Part shown: positions 15,847 to 24,881 of the stretch, one piece after another
Layout of the letters: every line of letters begins with the position of its first letter
Numbering within the stretch: the first letter of the stretch is position 1
DNA from: an uncultured bacterium
GTDB lineage: Bacteria > Verrucomicrobiota > Kiritimatiellia > CAIKKV01 > CALHGX01
DNA length: 40,132 nucleotides
NCBI GenBank assembly: GCA_938031185.1
Contig: CALHGX010000046.1
Coordinates: 1 to 40,132, forward strand
Reading direction: 5' to 3'
Position numbers and translations under genes: made by a program
Notes under the pieces: generated by a model
The model's input: the letters and a program-made list of their open reading frames with translations, nothing else
Database searches by the model: none
What the model was told of the DNA's origin: nothing

Positions 15847-16809
15847 ATGAGGATTCTGTCGGGCATTCAGCCCTCGGGGAAGCTGCACCTGGGGAATTAT
15901 TTCGGCATGATGAAGCCGGCCTTGGAATTGCAGGACCGGGGGGAAGTGTTTCTGTTCATCGCCAACTACCACGCGCTCACCTCGGTCACGGAACCCGAAA
16001 AACTTCGCGCCGCCACCCGCGACGTCGCGCTCGACTTCCTCGCCTGCGGCTTGGATCCCACCCGCTCGGTCTTCTTCCGCCAGAGCGACGTGCCCGAGGT
16101 CACCGAGCTAACGTGGCTGCTCTCCGTGGTCACCCCCATGGGCCTTTTGGAGCGCTGCCACTCCTACAAGGACAAGATTGCGCGGGGGCTCTCCCCTAAT
16201 CACGGGCTTTTTTCCTATCCCGTGCTCATGGCCGCCGATATTCTGGCCTACCAGTCCGACCTCGTGCCAGTGGGGCAGGACCAAAAGCAGCATCTTGAAG
16301 TCACGCGAGACATCGCTGCCAAGTTCAACCTCATCTACGGGCCGGTCTTCAAAATGCCCGAACCCATGATCCGCGAGGAAGTCGCGGTGGTGCCGGGCCT
16401 CGACGGCCAGAAAATGTCCAAGTCCTACAACAACCACATCGAGCTGTTCGGCGCGGAAAAGGAAACCCGGGCCCGCATCATGCGCATCGTGACCGACAGC
16501 CGGCCGCTGGAGGAACCCAAAGACCCCGATCAATGCAACGTCTTCGCCTTGTACCGCCTGTTTGCCTCGCCCGAGGAGCGCGCGCAAACGGAGGCCCGTT
16601 ATCGCGCCGGCGGCTACGGATACGGCGCCGCGAAAAAAGCCCTGGCTGACATGGTGTGGGAACGGCTGGAGCCCTTCCGCCGCAAACGAGCCGAACTGGA
16701 GCGCGACCCCGCCTATGTCGAGGAGGTGCTGCGCGCCGGCGCCAAACGGGCTCGCGCCGAAATTGGCCGGACGCTGGCCGCCGCTCGGCGCGCCATGGGG
16801 CTGGACTGA
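15847..16809 (+). CDS. trpS: Tryptophan-tRNA ligase
   Basis: Class I aminoacyl-tRNA synthetase that charges tRNA-Trp. The 320-residue length fits the compact bacterial TrpRS. The ATP motifs are GKLHLGN (11-17, HIGH-type) and KMSKS (189-193). Other family hallmarks are SGIQPSG at the N-terminus, MAADILAYQSDLVPVGQDQK and the residues before KMSKS (VVPGLDGQ). The ATG at 15847 follows GGAGA with eight to nine bases spacing. It heads an apparent six-gene operon, with scpA 50 bases downstream. No T-box-like leader is evident in the short gap. Confidence 0.97.
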   Translation: MRILSGIQPSGKLHLGNYFGMMKPALELQDRGEVFLFIANYHALTSVTEPEKLRAATRDVALDFLACGLDPTRSVFFRQSDVPEVTELTWLLSVVTPMGLLERCHSYKDKIARGLSPNHGLFSYPVLMAADILAYQSDLVPVGQDQKQHLEVTRDIAAKFNLIYGPVFKMPEPMIREEVAVVPGLDGQKMSKSYNNHIELFGAEKETRARIMRIVTDSRPLEEPKDPDQCNVFALYRLFASPEERAQTEARYRAGGYGYGAAKKALADMVWERLEPFRRKRAELERDPAYVEEVLRAGAKRARAEIGRTLAAARRAMGLD

Positions 16810-16859
16810 CGAGGACACCGGGAACATGCGGCCGCGCCAGCGGCCGGTCAAGGAGCGCC

Positions 16860-17600
16860 ATGGTGCAAGACGAATGCCGCGTGCAGCTCGAGGTCTTCGA
16901 GGGACCGCTCGATCTCCTGCTCTACCTGATCCGCAAGGAGGAGGTGGATATCTACGACATCCCCATCGAGCGCATCACTACGCAATATATGGAATACCTC
17001 GGCCTGATGCGGATGCTGGATCTGAACATCGCCGGGGAGTTCATCGTCATGGCCGCCACGCTGATGATGATCAAGAGCCGCATGTTGCTGCCGGAAGAGG
17101 ATCGGCCGGCGCTCGAGCCCGAGGAAGAAGACCCGCGATGGGACCTCGTGCGGCGGCTCGTGGAGTACAAGAAATTCAAGGAAGCCGCCGAACACCTCCT
17201 TCAGCGCGAAATCCTTCAAGAAAACGTTTTCCCGCATGGCGGAGAACCGACGGCGCCGTCGGTCGAGCCCGATCCGAGCCTCGCCCTGGAAAACATCAGC
17301 CTGTTCGATCTGCTGGCCGCTTTCAATCAGGCGCTGAAACGCATCCAAACTGAGGACCTGACGGAGATTTTTGCCGAGCAATTCACCGTGGCAGACAAGA
17401 TCGAAGAAATCCTGCTGCGCGCCCGCGGCGGCAGGCCGCTGGCGTTCTCCTCGCTGTTTCGCGAGGCCGCCACCCGCCACGAAATCGTTTGCACCTTTCT
17501 GGCGCTGCTCGAACTCGTACGCCTGCGGCAGGTCACGGTGCGGCAGGAAGCCGACTTCGGGGACATCACCATCTGGAGCGCGGAACGCGCGCCGGTTTGA
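16860..17600 (+). CDS. scpA: Segregation and condensation protein A (kleisin)
   Basis: Kleisin of the SMC-ScpAB condensin that bridges SMC heads during chromosome segregation. The 246-residue protein starts MVQDECRVQLEVFEGPLDLL, the near-invariant ScpA start, with AAGGAG five bases upstream. EEVDIYDIPIERITTQYMEY, LNIAGEFIVMAATLMMIKSR and MLLP complete the N-terminal SMC-neck domain. The middle is acidic (ALEPEEEDPRW). The C-terminal winged helix (FSSLFREAATRHEIVCTFLA) binds the SMC head. The longer open frame beginning at 16656 overlaps trpS and is not used. scpB follows 21 bases later; smc is not in the window. Confidence 0.96.
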   Translation: MVQDECRVQLEVFEGPLDLLLYLIRKEEVDIYDIPIERITTQYMEYLGLMRMLDLNIAGEFIVMAATLMMIKSRMLLPEEDRPALEPEEEDPRWDLVRRLVEYKKFKEAAEHLLQREILQENVFPHGGEPTAPSVEPDPSLALENISLFDLLAAFNQALKRIQTEDLTEIFAEQFTVADKIEEILLRARGGRPLAFSSLFREAATRHEIVCTFLALLELVRLRQVTVRQEADFGDITIWSAERAPV

Positions 17601-17621
17601 CGGGGACCGAGGAGGCAAGGC

Positions 17622-18290
17622 ATGGAGGCCACATCCAATCAGAATCTTTTGCGGCGAGTGTTGGGAGCCGTTGTGTTCGCGGCGCGACGCCCGCTTTCAG
17701 CGCGGGACATCCGCGCCTTGTTCCAATCGGCGGAAGCTGACGGCGGCGAGGCCGCCGCATGGGCGAATCTCTCCGAAGCCGAAATCACCGCCGCGCTCGA
17801 TCAGCTTCGAATCGATTGCGAGGCCGCCGCGTTGGGCGTTCAGCTCGCGCAAGTCGCGGGCGGCTATCGCTTCCAAAACGATCCCGTCGGCGGCCTGTGG
17901 GTCCGCCGTTTGCTGGGCGCCGACCGGCCCGCCCGGCTCTCCCGCCCCGCGCTGGAGACGCTCGCCGTCATCGCCTACCGCCAGCCGGTGACGCGCGCCG
18001 ACATCGAAGCCGTGCGCGGCGTGTCCGTGGACCACGTGATCCCTGTGCTGATGGAAATGCAACTCGTGCGCATCGTGGGACGCAGCGATCTGCCGGGCCG
18101 CCCCATGCTCTACGGCACCACCACCGCCTTTCTCGAACACTTCGGGCTCAAGGACATCAAAGACTTGCCCGGCATCGAGGAACTCGCCAGAATCGAACTC
18201 CGACGGGCGCAGGCCGCAAAACCGGAGGCGGCCGATCCGCCGGACGCGGCGGCCTTGCCGCCGCAGGAGGAGAAGGAGCCGCAGTCATGA
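17622..18290 (+). CDS. scpB: Segregation and condensation protein B
   Basis: Tandem winged-helix partner of ScpA in the SMC complex, 222 residues. The ATG follows GAGGAGG. The first winged helix covers about 6-95 (RRVLGAVVFAARRPLSARDI). The second covers about 105-180, with LSRPALETLAVIAYRQPVTR, ADIEAVRGV and GRPMLYGTT, all diagnostic of ScpB. The C-terminal 30 residues are a Pro/Ala/Glu-rich tail, absent or shorter in many homologues. The stop overlaps pheA (ATGA). Confidence 0.96.
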   Translation: MEATSNQNLLRRVLGAVVFAARRPLSARDIRALFQSAEADGGEAAAWANLSEAEITAALDQLRIDCEAAALGVQLAQVAGGYRFQNDPVGGLWVRRLLGADRPARLSRPALETLAVIAYRQPVTRADIEAVRGVSVDHVIPVLMEMQLVRIVGRSDLPGRPMLYGTTTAFLEHFGLKDIKDLPGIEELARIELRRAQAAKPEAADPPDAAALPPQEEKEPQS

Positions 18291-19414
18291 ACGTCGAGGA
18301 CTACCGCGCCCAGATTGACCGTCTCGACGAGGAGCTGGTCCGCTTGCTCAACCGGCGCACCCGCATTGCCCTGGAAATCGGGCGGCTCAAGAGCGAACGT
18401 GAGAGCGAAGTCTATGTGCCAGCCCGCGAAAAGGAAGTGCTCAGCCGCGTCTCCGCTCTGAACGAGGGGCCGCTCACCGAGGCCAGCCTGCACGCCATCT
18501 ACCGCGAGATCATGTCCGCGGCGCTGGCGCTCGAAAAAACGCTCCGCGTCGCGTATCTCGGCCCGCCGGCCACCTTCACCCATCAGGCGGCCCGCAGCCG
18601 GTTCGGCGCAAGCGTGGAGTACGAGTCCTGCGAAACGATCGGCGACGTGTTCGACGCCGTCGAGAAGAAGCTGGCTGATTATGGCGTCGTGCCGGTGGAG
18701 AATTCCACCGAAGGCGCCGTAACCCACACGCTCGACCGCCTCGTGGATACGACGCTGGCCATTTGCGCCGAAATGTATCTCCCGATTTCTCAGTGCCTGC
18801 TCGCGCGCGGCCCACGCGAAAGCATCCGCAAGCTCTACAGCCATCCGCAGGTGCTCGGGCAGTGCCGCAACTGGCTCCAGCGCGAAATGGCGGGCGTGGA
18901 AGTCGTACCGGCCGCCAGCACGGCGCGCGCCGCCGAACTCGCCGCCCGCGAAGAACACGCCGGCGCGCTGGCCGGACGGCTCGCGGCGGAAATCTATGGC
19001 TTGAACGTCATCGAGTCCGATGTGCAGGACCTCAGCGGCAACACAACGCGCTTTCTCGTGCTGGGTCGCGCTTCCGGTCCTCCCACCGGCGACGACAAAA
19101 CCTCGCTGCTTTTCGCGGTGCGCCACCGGGCCGGCAGCTTGCACGGCGCCTTGGAAGCGTTCAAGAAACACAACTTAAACATGACCAAGATCGAGTCCCG
19201 GCCCAGCAAGAACAAGGCCTGGGAGTACTACTTCTTTGTGGACATCGAAGGGCACGCAAAGGACCCCGTCGTGGCAAAGGCGCTGGAAGAGATGCGCGAA
19301 CACTGCAGCCTGCTCACCGTGCTTGGATCCTATCCTCGAACGCTGGGCGAGCCGCGCGGCGACCGCCCGCCCCCCGACACCGATGCGGAAAAGGAGGCGC
19401 CGAAAAAAACATGA
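18287..19414 (+). CDS. pheA: Bifunctional chorismate mutase/prephenate dehydratase (P-protein)
   Basis: Converts chorismate to prephenate and then phenylpyruvate for phenylalanine synthesis. The 375-residue protein begins MNVEDYRAQIDRLDEELVRL in an ATGA overlap with scpB. Residues 1-85 are an AroQ chorismate mutase (LLNRRTRIALEIGRLKSE). About 87-265 is prephenate dehydratase, with VAYLGPPATFTHQAA, VPVENSTEGAV (135-145) and the catalytic Thr-Arg-Phe in GNTTRFLVLG. About 270-350 is an ACT domain with the phenylalanine-binding ESRP motif (KIESRPSK), so feedback inhibition by Phe is expected. A long open frame starting upstream at 17759 is a shadow of scpB. Confidence 0.97.
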   Translation: MNVEDYRAQIDRLDEELVRLLNRRTRIALEIGRLKSERESEVYVPAREKEVLSRVSALNEGPLTEASLHAIYREIMSAALALEKTLRVAYLGPPATFTHQAARSRFGASVEYESCETIGDVFDAVEKKLADYGVVPVENSTEGAVTHTLDRLVDTTLAICAEMYLPISQCLLARGPRESIRKLYSHPQVLGQCRNWLQREMAGVEVVPAASTARAAELAAREEHAGALAGRLAAEIYGLNVIESDVQDLSGNTTRFLVLGRASGPPTGDDKTSLLFAVRHRAGSLHGALEAFKKHNLNMTKIESRPSKNKAWEYYFFVDIEGHAKDPVVAKALEEMREHCSLLTVLGSYPRTLGEPRGDRPPPDTDAEKEAPKKT

Positions 19415-20520
19415 ACCCTTTTCGCGAACGAGCAAACCCCTGGGTGGCCGGTCTCGGCGTGTACGAGCCCGGCAAACCGATCGAGGAAGTGGCGCGGGAA
19501 CTGGGCCTGCCGGATCCCGAAGCCATCGTCAAGCTGGCCTCCAATGAAAACGCGCTCGGTCCATCGCCCCGCGCCGTGCGGGCCATGCGGCGGGCGGCCC
19601 GCCAGATGCACCTCTATCCCGACGGCGGCGCCTTCCGGCTTCGACATCGGCTGGCCGAAATACTGAATCTGCGTCCCGAAGAATTGTGCTTCGGCGCCGG
19701 CAGCAATGAACTGATCGAATTTATCGCCCACGTTTTCCTCGGCCCCAGCTCCAGCATCGTGATGGCCGACCGCGCCTTCGTGGTCTACAAACTCATCGCC
19801 GCCATGTTCGGAGCGGAAACCATTTCCGTACCCATGCGGGACTTCACCCACGACCTCGACGCCATGCGGCAGGCCATTCGTCCGGACACGCGGCTGGTTT
19901 TCGTCGCCAACCCTAACAATCCCACCGGCACGATGGTGGAAAACGACGCGCTCACGCGCTTCGTGGAATCGCTGCCGGACCATGTGGTGGCCGTGCTGGA
20001 CGAGGCCTACATCGAACTGCTGCCCCCGGAGCGGCAGCCGGACAGCCTGCGCTGGGTGAGGGAAGGCCGACCGGTGATCGTGCTGCGTACATTCTCAAAA
20101 ACCTACGGGCTGGCCGGCCTCCGCATCGGCTACGCCGCCGCCCCGCCCGAAGGCATCCGCCTCCTAGAGCGCGTCCGCCAGCCCTTCAACACCAGCGCCA
20201 TGGCGCAGGAAGCGGCACTGGCCGCGCTCGATGATCCCCGCCACGTGGAACGCACGCGCCGCATGGTCCGCCAAGGGCTGCGCTTCTTCGAGCGGGCCTG
20301 CCGGACGATGAATCTGCCCTACGTGCCGTCCGTCGCCAACTTCCTGCTCGTGCGCACGGGCCGCGGGCGCGAAATCTTCGAACGCATGCAGCGCGAAGGC
20401 GTGATCGTGCGCCCCATGGACCCCTACGGCCTGCCGGACTATATCCGCATTACCGTGGGACGGCCGGCCGAAAACCGTCGCTGCGCCGAGGCATTGAAAA
20501 AGGCCCTCTTGTTTTCATGA
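19411..20520 (+). CDS. hisC: Histidinol-phosphate/aromatic aminotransferase (HisC family)
   Basis: PLP-dependent fold-I aminotransferase, 369 residues. Motifs: KLASNENALGPSP (41-53), FVANPNNPTGT (164-174), D197-x2-Y200 (LDEAY) and the Schiff-base lysine K230 in TFSKTYGLAGLRIGY. It is placed between pheA and tyrA with ATGA overlaps on both sides, so its main job here is probably the transamination of phenylpyruvate and hydroxyphenylpyruvate, although HisC-family enzymes often also serve histidine synthesis. An AAGGAGG site lies upstream of the ATG. Confidence 0.93.
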   Translation: MNPFRERANPWVAGLGVYEPGKPIEEVARELGLPDPEAIVKLASNENALGPSPRAVRAMRRAARQMHLYPDGGAFRLRHRLAEILNLRPEELCFGAGSNELIEFIAHVFLGPSSSIVMADRAFVVYKLIAAMFGAETISVPMRDFTHDLDAMRQAIRPDTRLVFVANPNNPTGTMVENDALTRFVESLPDHVVAVLDEAYIELLPPERQPDSLRWVREGRPVIVLRTFSKTYGLAGLRIGYAAAPPEGIRLLERVRQPFNTSAMAQEAALAALDDPRHVERTRRMVRQGLRFFERACRTMNLPYVPSVANFLLVRTGRGREIFERMQREGVIVRPMDPYGLPDYIRITVGRPAENRRCAEALKKALLFS

Positions 20521-21371
20521 CTACCATCGGCATCATCGGCCTTGGCTTGATGGGCGGCTCGCTGGGGTTGGCGCTTCGACAGCGTCGCGCCGATGTCCGC
20601 GTGCTGGGCTTCACCCGTCGGGCGGAGGCGCAAAAGAAGGCGCTCGCACAGGGCGCCTTGCACGCCTTGTGCGACACCCCGACCGCCGTGGCCGCTGAAG
20701 CCGACCTCCTCGTCCTTTGCACCCCGGTCCTGACCATGCCCGACATGGTGAATGCCATTCGGCCCGCCTTGCACGCCGGCCAAATCGTCACGGACGTCGG
20801 CAGCACCAAGTCGGCGTTGGCGGCGGCGCTCACGGCGCCAGTGCGCGAGCGCGGCGCCGTTTTCGTTGGCAGCCACCCGATGGCGGGCTCGGAACAGGCC
20901 GGCTTTGAGGCCGCCCGCGCCGACCTCTACGACAACGCCACGGTGGCGGTCACGCCGCTGGCTGAAACGCCGCCCGAAGCCGCGGAAGAAGTGGCCCACT
21001 TCTGGCTTTCCCTCGGCGCCCGCGTGGTACTTCTCGATCCCGGCGCGCATGATCTCCTCGTGGCGCGAACGAGTCACCTGCCCCACCTGGCCGCTTCGCT
21101 GCTCGCGCAAACGGTCGGACGAAATCGTCCGGCGCATCTGGCCGAATTCTGCGGACCCGGTTTCCGGGACACCTCGCGGGTGGCCTCCGGTTCGCCGGAG
21201 CTCTGGCATGACATCCTTAAAACCAACCGGGAGGCCGTGCTCGCCGAACTGCGCGCATTCCGCAGCGAATTGGATGCCCTGATCCGGCAATTGGAAGAGG
21301 AAGACTTTCAAGCCGTGCGGCGATTTCTCGAAACCGCGCGGGCGCGACGCGAAACCTTGCTCAACCCCTAA
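20517..21371 (+). CDS. tyrA: Prephenate/arogenate dehydrogenase
   Basis: NAD(P)-dependent oxidative decarboxylation of prephenate (or arogenate) to the tyrosine precursor. The 284-residue protein opens with a Rossmann motif IIGLGLMGGSLGLAL (6-20). VTDVGSTKSAL, FVGSHPMAGSEQAGF and the helical region SHLPHLAASLLA are typical of TyrA, with catalytic His in GSHPMAGSE and SHLPH. It is the short form without ACT domain. The start overlaps the hisC stop (ATGA), and the 3' end overlaps the convergent glycosyltransferase by 11 bases. Confidence 0.95.
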   Translation: MTTIGIIGLGLMGGSLGLALRQRRADVRVLGFTRRAEAQKKALAQGALHALCDTPTAVAAEADLLVLCTPVLTMPDMVNAIRPALHAGQIVTDVGSTKSALAAALTAPVRERGAVFVGSHPMAGSEQAGFEAARADLYDNATVAVTPLAETPPEAAEEVAHFWLSLGARVVLLDPGAHDLLVARTSHLPHLAASLLAQTVGRNRPAHLAEFCGPGFRDTSRVASGSPELWHDILKTNREAVLAELRAFRSELDALIRQLEEEDFQAVRRFLETARARRETLLNP

Positions 21372-22479
21372 GGGCGCGCACAGCGGCCACCTGGGCCGCG
21401 AATCCCGCCAAAAAACGATCTTCCCCAAACTGCTCCGCATGCGAGCGAATCGCTTCCGAATCCCAAGGGATTGCCGCGGCGCGTTCGACGGCATCCCATA
21501 GCGCTTCTTCCGTCTGGCGGTCAAAGAACACGCCGGTGACGCCGTCGCGAATCGTCTCCACGGCGCCGCCGCGGCCGAAGGCCGCCACGGGCCGGCCGCA
21601 GGCCATCGCCTCCAGCGGAACGATGCCGAAATCCTCCTCGCCGGGAAAAACGAGCAAGCGGCAGCGGCGATATAGCGAAAGCAGCTCCTCATCGCTGCAG
21701 CGTCCAAGGAACCGCACGTTGGGGCCCGCGAGGGCGCGCAGCCGGCGATACTCCGTGCCCGTTCCGGCAATCCAGAGCGAGTCGCCCCGCTTTGTGTACG
21801 CCCGCACGGCCAAATCCACGCGCTTGTACGGAACTAACGCCGAAACGATCAAATCGTATTCGCCCGGCGCATCCCTCCCCGGGGTCCAGCGCGCCAGGTT
21901 CACGGGCGGATATACCACGTCCGCCTCGCGTCCGTAGAAGGTGCGAATGCGCTCGCGCACATGGCGGCTGATGGCCACGAAACGATCCACCCGGGCAGCG
22001 GTGCGCCGGTCCCAGCGCCGCAGCCAGGCCAACAACGGCGCCGCCGCCAACGCTCGAGCCGTGCCCGCCCCAAGGTATTCGCGTTGAAAGAGCCACGCGT
22101 ACCGCATGGGCGTAAAGCTATAGCAGAGGTGTGGCGTGCCGGCGGCAGGGCGAATGCCCTTCGCAACGCAATGGCTGGTGCTGATCAGGACATCCACCGG
22201 CGGCGGCCGCATCCGTTCAACCGCTCCCGGAAAAAACGGCAAGAAGACCCGATAATGGCGCCCAATCCCAGGAATATTCTGCAGCCAGGACGTGTGAATG
22301 GGATGACGGTTGATCCTCTCCGAAATTGCGCCAGAGACATGAAACAAGGTATAGACGGGCGCGTCCGGAAACCCCTCGCACAACAGCTCGAGGACCCGTT
22401 CCCCGCCGCGCATGCCCGTCAGCCAGTCATGACACAGCGCAACCTTCAACCCGCGCCATTCGGCCGGAAACGCCCTCAT
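21361..22479 (-). CDS. Glycosyltransferase family 4 protein
   Basis: GT-B fold glycosyltransferase, 372 residues, cytosolic face. The N-terminal half has LKVALCHDWLTGMRGGERVL, the acceptor-side start seen in WbaZ/mannosyltransferase-like enzymes, and LCYSFTPMRYAW. The C-terminal donor domain has LIVSALVPYKRVDLAVRAY, then FLGRCSDEELLSLYRRCRLL, and the family motif E-x7-E in FPGEEDFGIVPLEAMACGRP. It is the last of three coupled glycosyltransferases; its ATG overlaps the preceding stop. Probable role: sugar addition in a surface polysaccharide. Confidence 0.92.
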   Translation of the reverse strand: MRAFPAEWRGLKVALCHDWLTGMRGGERVLELLCEGFPDAPVYTLFHVSGAISERINRHPIHTSWLQNIPGIGRHYRVFLPFFPGAVERMRPPPVDVLISTSHCVAKGIRPAAGTPHLCYSFTPMRYAWLFQREYLGAGTARALAAAPLLAWLRRWDRRTAARVDRFVAISRHVRERIRTFYGREADVVYPPVNLARWTPGRDAPGEYDLIVSALVPYKRVDLAVRAYTKRGDSLWIAGTGTEYRRLRALAGPNVRFLGRCSDEELLSLYRRCRLLVFPGEEDFGIVPLEAMACGRPVAAFGRGGAVETIRDGVTGVFFDRQTEEALWDAVERAAAIPWDSEAIRSHAEQFGEDRFLAGFAAQVAAVRALRG

Positions 22480-23645
22480 GACATCGTCTCCGTCCGACGC
22501 GCGGCGTGCTCATAAACCTGCAGCGTTTCCCGGGCCGCCCGCGTCCAGGAGAATCGCTTCACGTGTTGCAGGCCCCTTTCCCGCAGCCTTCGCGCCGCCG
22601 ATTCATCCGTCAGCAGTCGCCAGATCGCTTCCGCCAACGATTCGACATCGCCCACCGGCACGCGCCAGGCCGCTTCGCCCGCCGACTCGTCGAAGGCCGG
22701 CGCATCCGTGCAGACCACCGGCGTCCCGCAAGCCATGGCTTCAAGCACCGGCAGTCCGAACCCCTCATAGCGTGAAGGCAGCACAAAAACGTCGGCGTCC
22801 TGATATGCCGCAACCAACGCTTCGTCATGCAGGTATCCGCTTTGAACGACATCGGCGGCGAGCCCGAGCGCCTTGATGCGCCGCGCGGTTTCCGGATACC
22901 GCGGATCGGCCGGCCCCACCAGCCGCAGCCGTACGGGAAACGAGGCGCGCCGACGCACCTTCGCAAACGCCTCCACCAGCACCGTCTGGTTCTTGTATGG
23001 ATCCGCCCGACCCACGTAGAGGACGGTCCGGGGCCCGTTCCGCCGTGCCGCGGAGTCCGGCGCCGGACGAAAGGCTGCCGCCACGCCCGAATACACCGCC
23101 CGCACATCCGCCGCGCGGCTCGACGGCAACCTCAGCAGTCGGAGCACATCGTGCCGGGACGTCTCGCTCACGGTGATGATGCGATCGGCGCGCGCGGCAA
23201 TTTCGCGCATCAGCCAACGGTACACGGGAAAAAAGCGGCTCTTGAGCGAGCGTGGCGCGTGATCGGGAAAAAGGAGCGGTATCAGGTCGTGGATGGTCAC
23301 AACGCAGGCCGCGCGGCCGCACCGCAAGCGGGGAAACGCCGGCAAGGGTATCATGTAGTTCGTGGAATGGAACACCTGCACCCCGTCCCGGCGCAGCCGC
23401 CAAGGCATGGCGATCTGCGCCCAGGGGGAAAACGCCCCGCCCGCCACGCAAACGGCGCGCGCCCGAGGATGGCGGACAAGGCCGACTTCCTCCATCGTCC
23501 GGCGGAGCAACGCGGGAGAGGAAAAATAAAACACGTATTCATGGCGGTCATCGAGTGCCGGCAAGGCCCGCATGAGCTCCCGTGTGTAGGCGCCGATCCC
23601 GGATATTCGGGGAAAAATCCATCGGGCGTCGAGGCCGATTTTCAT
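22476..23645 (-). CDS. Glycosyltransferase family 4 protein
   Basis: GT-B glycosyltransferase of 389 residues starting MKIGLDARWIFPRISGIGAY at 23645; the longer open frame upstream is antisense to the neighbouring gene. G-I-G in the start segment is the usual donor/acceptor loop. TVSETSRHDVLRL precedes the donor domain VLYVGRADPYKNQTVLVEAF, and LPSRYEGFGLPVLEAMACGT carries the E-x7-E motif. Downstream VVCTDAPAFDESAGEAA fits the RfaB/GT4 family. It is coupled by ATGA overlaps on both sides. Sugar and acceptor are unknown. Confidence 0.93.
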   Translation of the reverse strand: MKIGLDARWIFPRISGIGAYTRELMRALPALDDRHEYVFYFSSPALLRRTMEEVGLVRHPRARAVCVAGGAFSPWAQIAMPWRLRRDGVQVFHSTNYMIPLPAFPRLRCGRAACVVTIHDLIPLLFPDHAPRSLKSRFFPVYRWLMREIAARADRIITVSETSRHDVLRLLRLPSSRAADVRAVYSGVAAAFRPAPDSAARRNGPRTVLYVGRADPYKNQTVLVEAFAKVRRRASFPVRLRLVGPADPRYPETARRIKALGLAADVVQSGYLHDEALVAAYQDADVFVLPSRYEGFGLPVLEAMACGTPVVCTDAPAFDESAGEAAWRVPVGDVESLAEAIWRLLTDESAARRLRERGLQHVKRFSWTRAARETLQVYEHAARRTETMS

Positions 23646-24754
23646 GCCGCCACCTTTCGGTACACCACCCAATGCCGCCGCGCGGTTTCTTCCCAGGTGA
23701 AGAGGGCCGCGCGCGCGCGACCGCGCGCTGCCAGCGCCGCCCGTTGTCCGGGGCTTTGCAGAAGCTCCTCCACCACGTCCGCCCACATCGCCGCGTCAAA
23801 GCCGCTCACCAGCCGCGCCGCATCGCTCAGCACCTCGGGCAGAGCGCCCCGGTCAGAAGCCACCACGGCCGTCCCGCACGCCATGGCCTCCAGCGGCGGC
23901 AGGCCAAAGCCTTCGTAGAGGGAGGGAAAAACGAACAGCTCGGCGCCGGCATAAAGCGCCGGCAGGTCGTCGTCCGCCACGCCAGTTAAATGGCGGATTC
24001 GGTCCGCCAGGGGCGACGCGGCCCAGCGCGCGAGAATCGGCTCGTGCTTCCAGCCGATCTGCCCCGCCACCACCCAGTCGCCGTCGAACGACCTCAACCG
24101 TTCGAACACCTCCGTGAAAAATGCGAGATTTTTCCGCGGCTCCACCGTGCCGACCGTGAGCAGATAGGGGCGCGACAGGCCGTGACGCTCGCGGAGGCAG
24201 CGCACAGACTCCATCGGCTCCGGCGGTGCCAGGTCCACCCCCAGGGGAATGGCATGAATCCGCCCTGCCGCCGCCGGAAAGCAATCCTCAATTTCTCTCG
24301 CGCTGAACCGGGAAACCGTGATGATGGCCTCGGCGCGACGAAGGGTGGGCCCGATCCCCGCGCGCAAGTAACGAAGGTTGCGATCCTCGGCATGCTCGGG
24401 ATGGCGAAGGAAGCCGACATCGTGAATCGTCGCCACGGCCCGCCCGCGCGCCAACGGCGGAACAAGAAAATTGGGAAAATGATACACGTCCGCCGAACCC
24501 GCCACCCGGTCATAGGGGGGCCATTTCAGCCGCTTCCAGCATTGCTCCAGCACACGGCCGGGACACCATACTACCGTCCGCCGGCTGGCGCCGGGCGTTG
24601 GGAACGACAATCCTCGACGGCGAAAATCCGCAAAAAACAGCCGCACCTCGTCGCCATCGGCCTGGCGGCCCAGGTGCTCGGCCAGCGCCTTCGCATACCG
24701 GCCCACGCCCGCGCGCTGCGCAACGGCCGCCTGGATGTCCACGCAAACCCTCAT
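23642..24754 (-). CDS. Glycosyltransferase family 4 protein
   Basis: First gene of the glycosyltransferase trio, 370 residues, starting MRVCVDIQAAVAQRAGVGRY. Key features are ATIHDVGFLRHPEH, ITVSRFSAREIEDCF, LLTVGTVEPRKNLAFFTEVF and FPSLYEGFGLPPLEAMACGT (E-x7-E donor motif), followed by VVASDRGALPEVLSDAA. The domain pattern is that of a mannosyl- or rhamnosyltransferase, but the donor sugar cannot be read. It is divergent from the zinc-ribbon gene at 24882. Confidence 0.93.
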   Translation of the reverse strand: MRVCVDIQAAVAQRAGVGRYAKALAEHLGRQADGDEVRLFFADFRRRGLSFPTPGASRRTVVWCPGRVLEQCWKRLKWPPYDRVAGSADVYHFPNFLVPPLARGRAVATIHDVGFLRHPEHAEDRNLRYLRAGIGPTLRRAEAIITVSRFSAREIEDCFPAAAGRIHAIPLGVDLAPPEPMESVRCLRERHGLSRPYLLTVGTVEPRKNLAFFTEVFERLRSFDGDWVVAGQIGWKHEPILARWAASPLADRIRHLTGVADDDLPALYAGAELFVFPSLYEGFGLPPLEAMACGTAVVASDRGALPEVLSDAARLVSGFDAAMWADVVEELLQSPGQRAALAARGRARAALFTWEETARRHWVVYRKVAA

Positions 24755-24760
24755 TTTCTA

Positions 24761-24788
24761 TTGATACGCGCCGCGCGCTCCGTATGAT
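24761..24788 (+). promoter_or_regulatory. Promoter for the zinc-ribbon/STAS/grpE-dnaJ side
   Basis: TTGATA (24761-24766), 16-base spacer, TATGAT (24783-24788): five of six matches at each hexamer. It starts seven bases upstream of the divergent glycosyltransferase ATG and leaves a leader of about 85 bases before 24882. Confidence 0.55.
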
Positions 24789-24881
24789 ATCTGTCGGACT
24801 GCCGAAGAAACGGACTGGGGCCGCATTCTACGCCCCCGCCGCCAAAGCACAAGCGACTTTGTTTCGGAAAGGGGATCCCCC

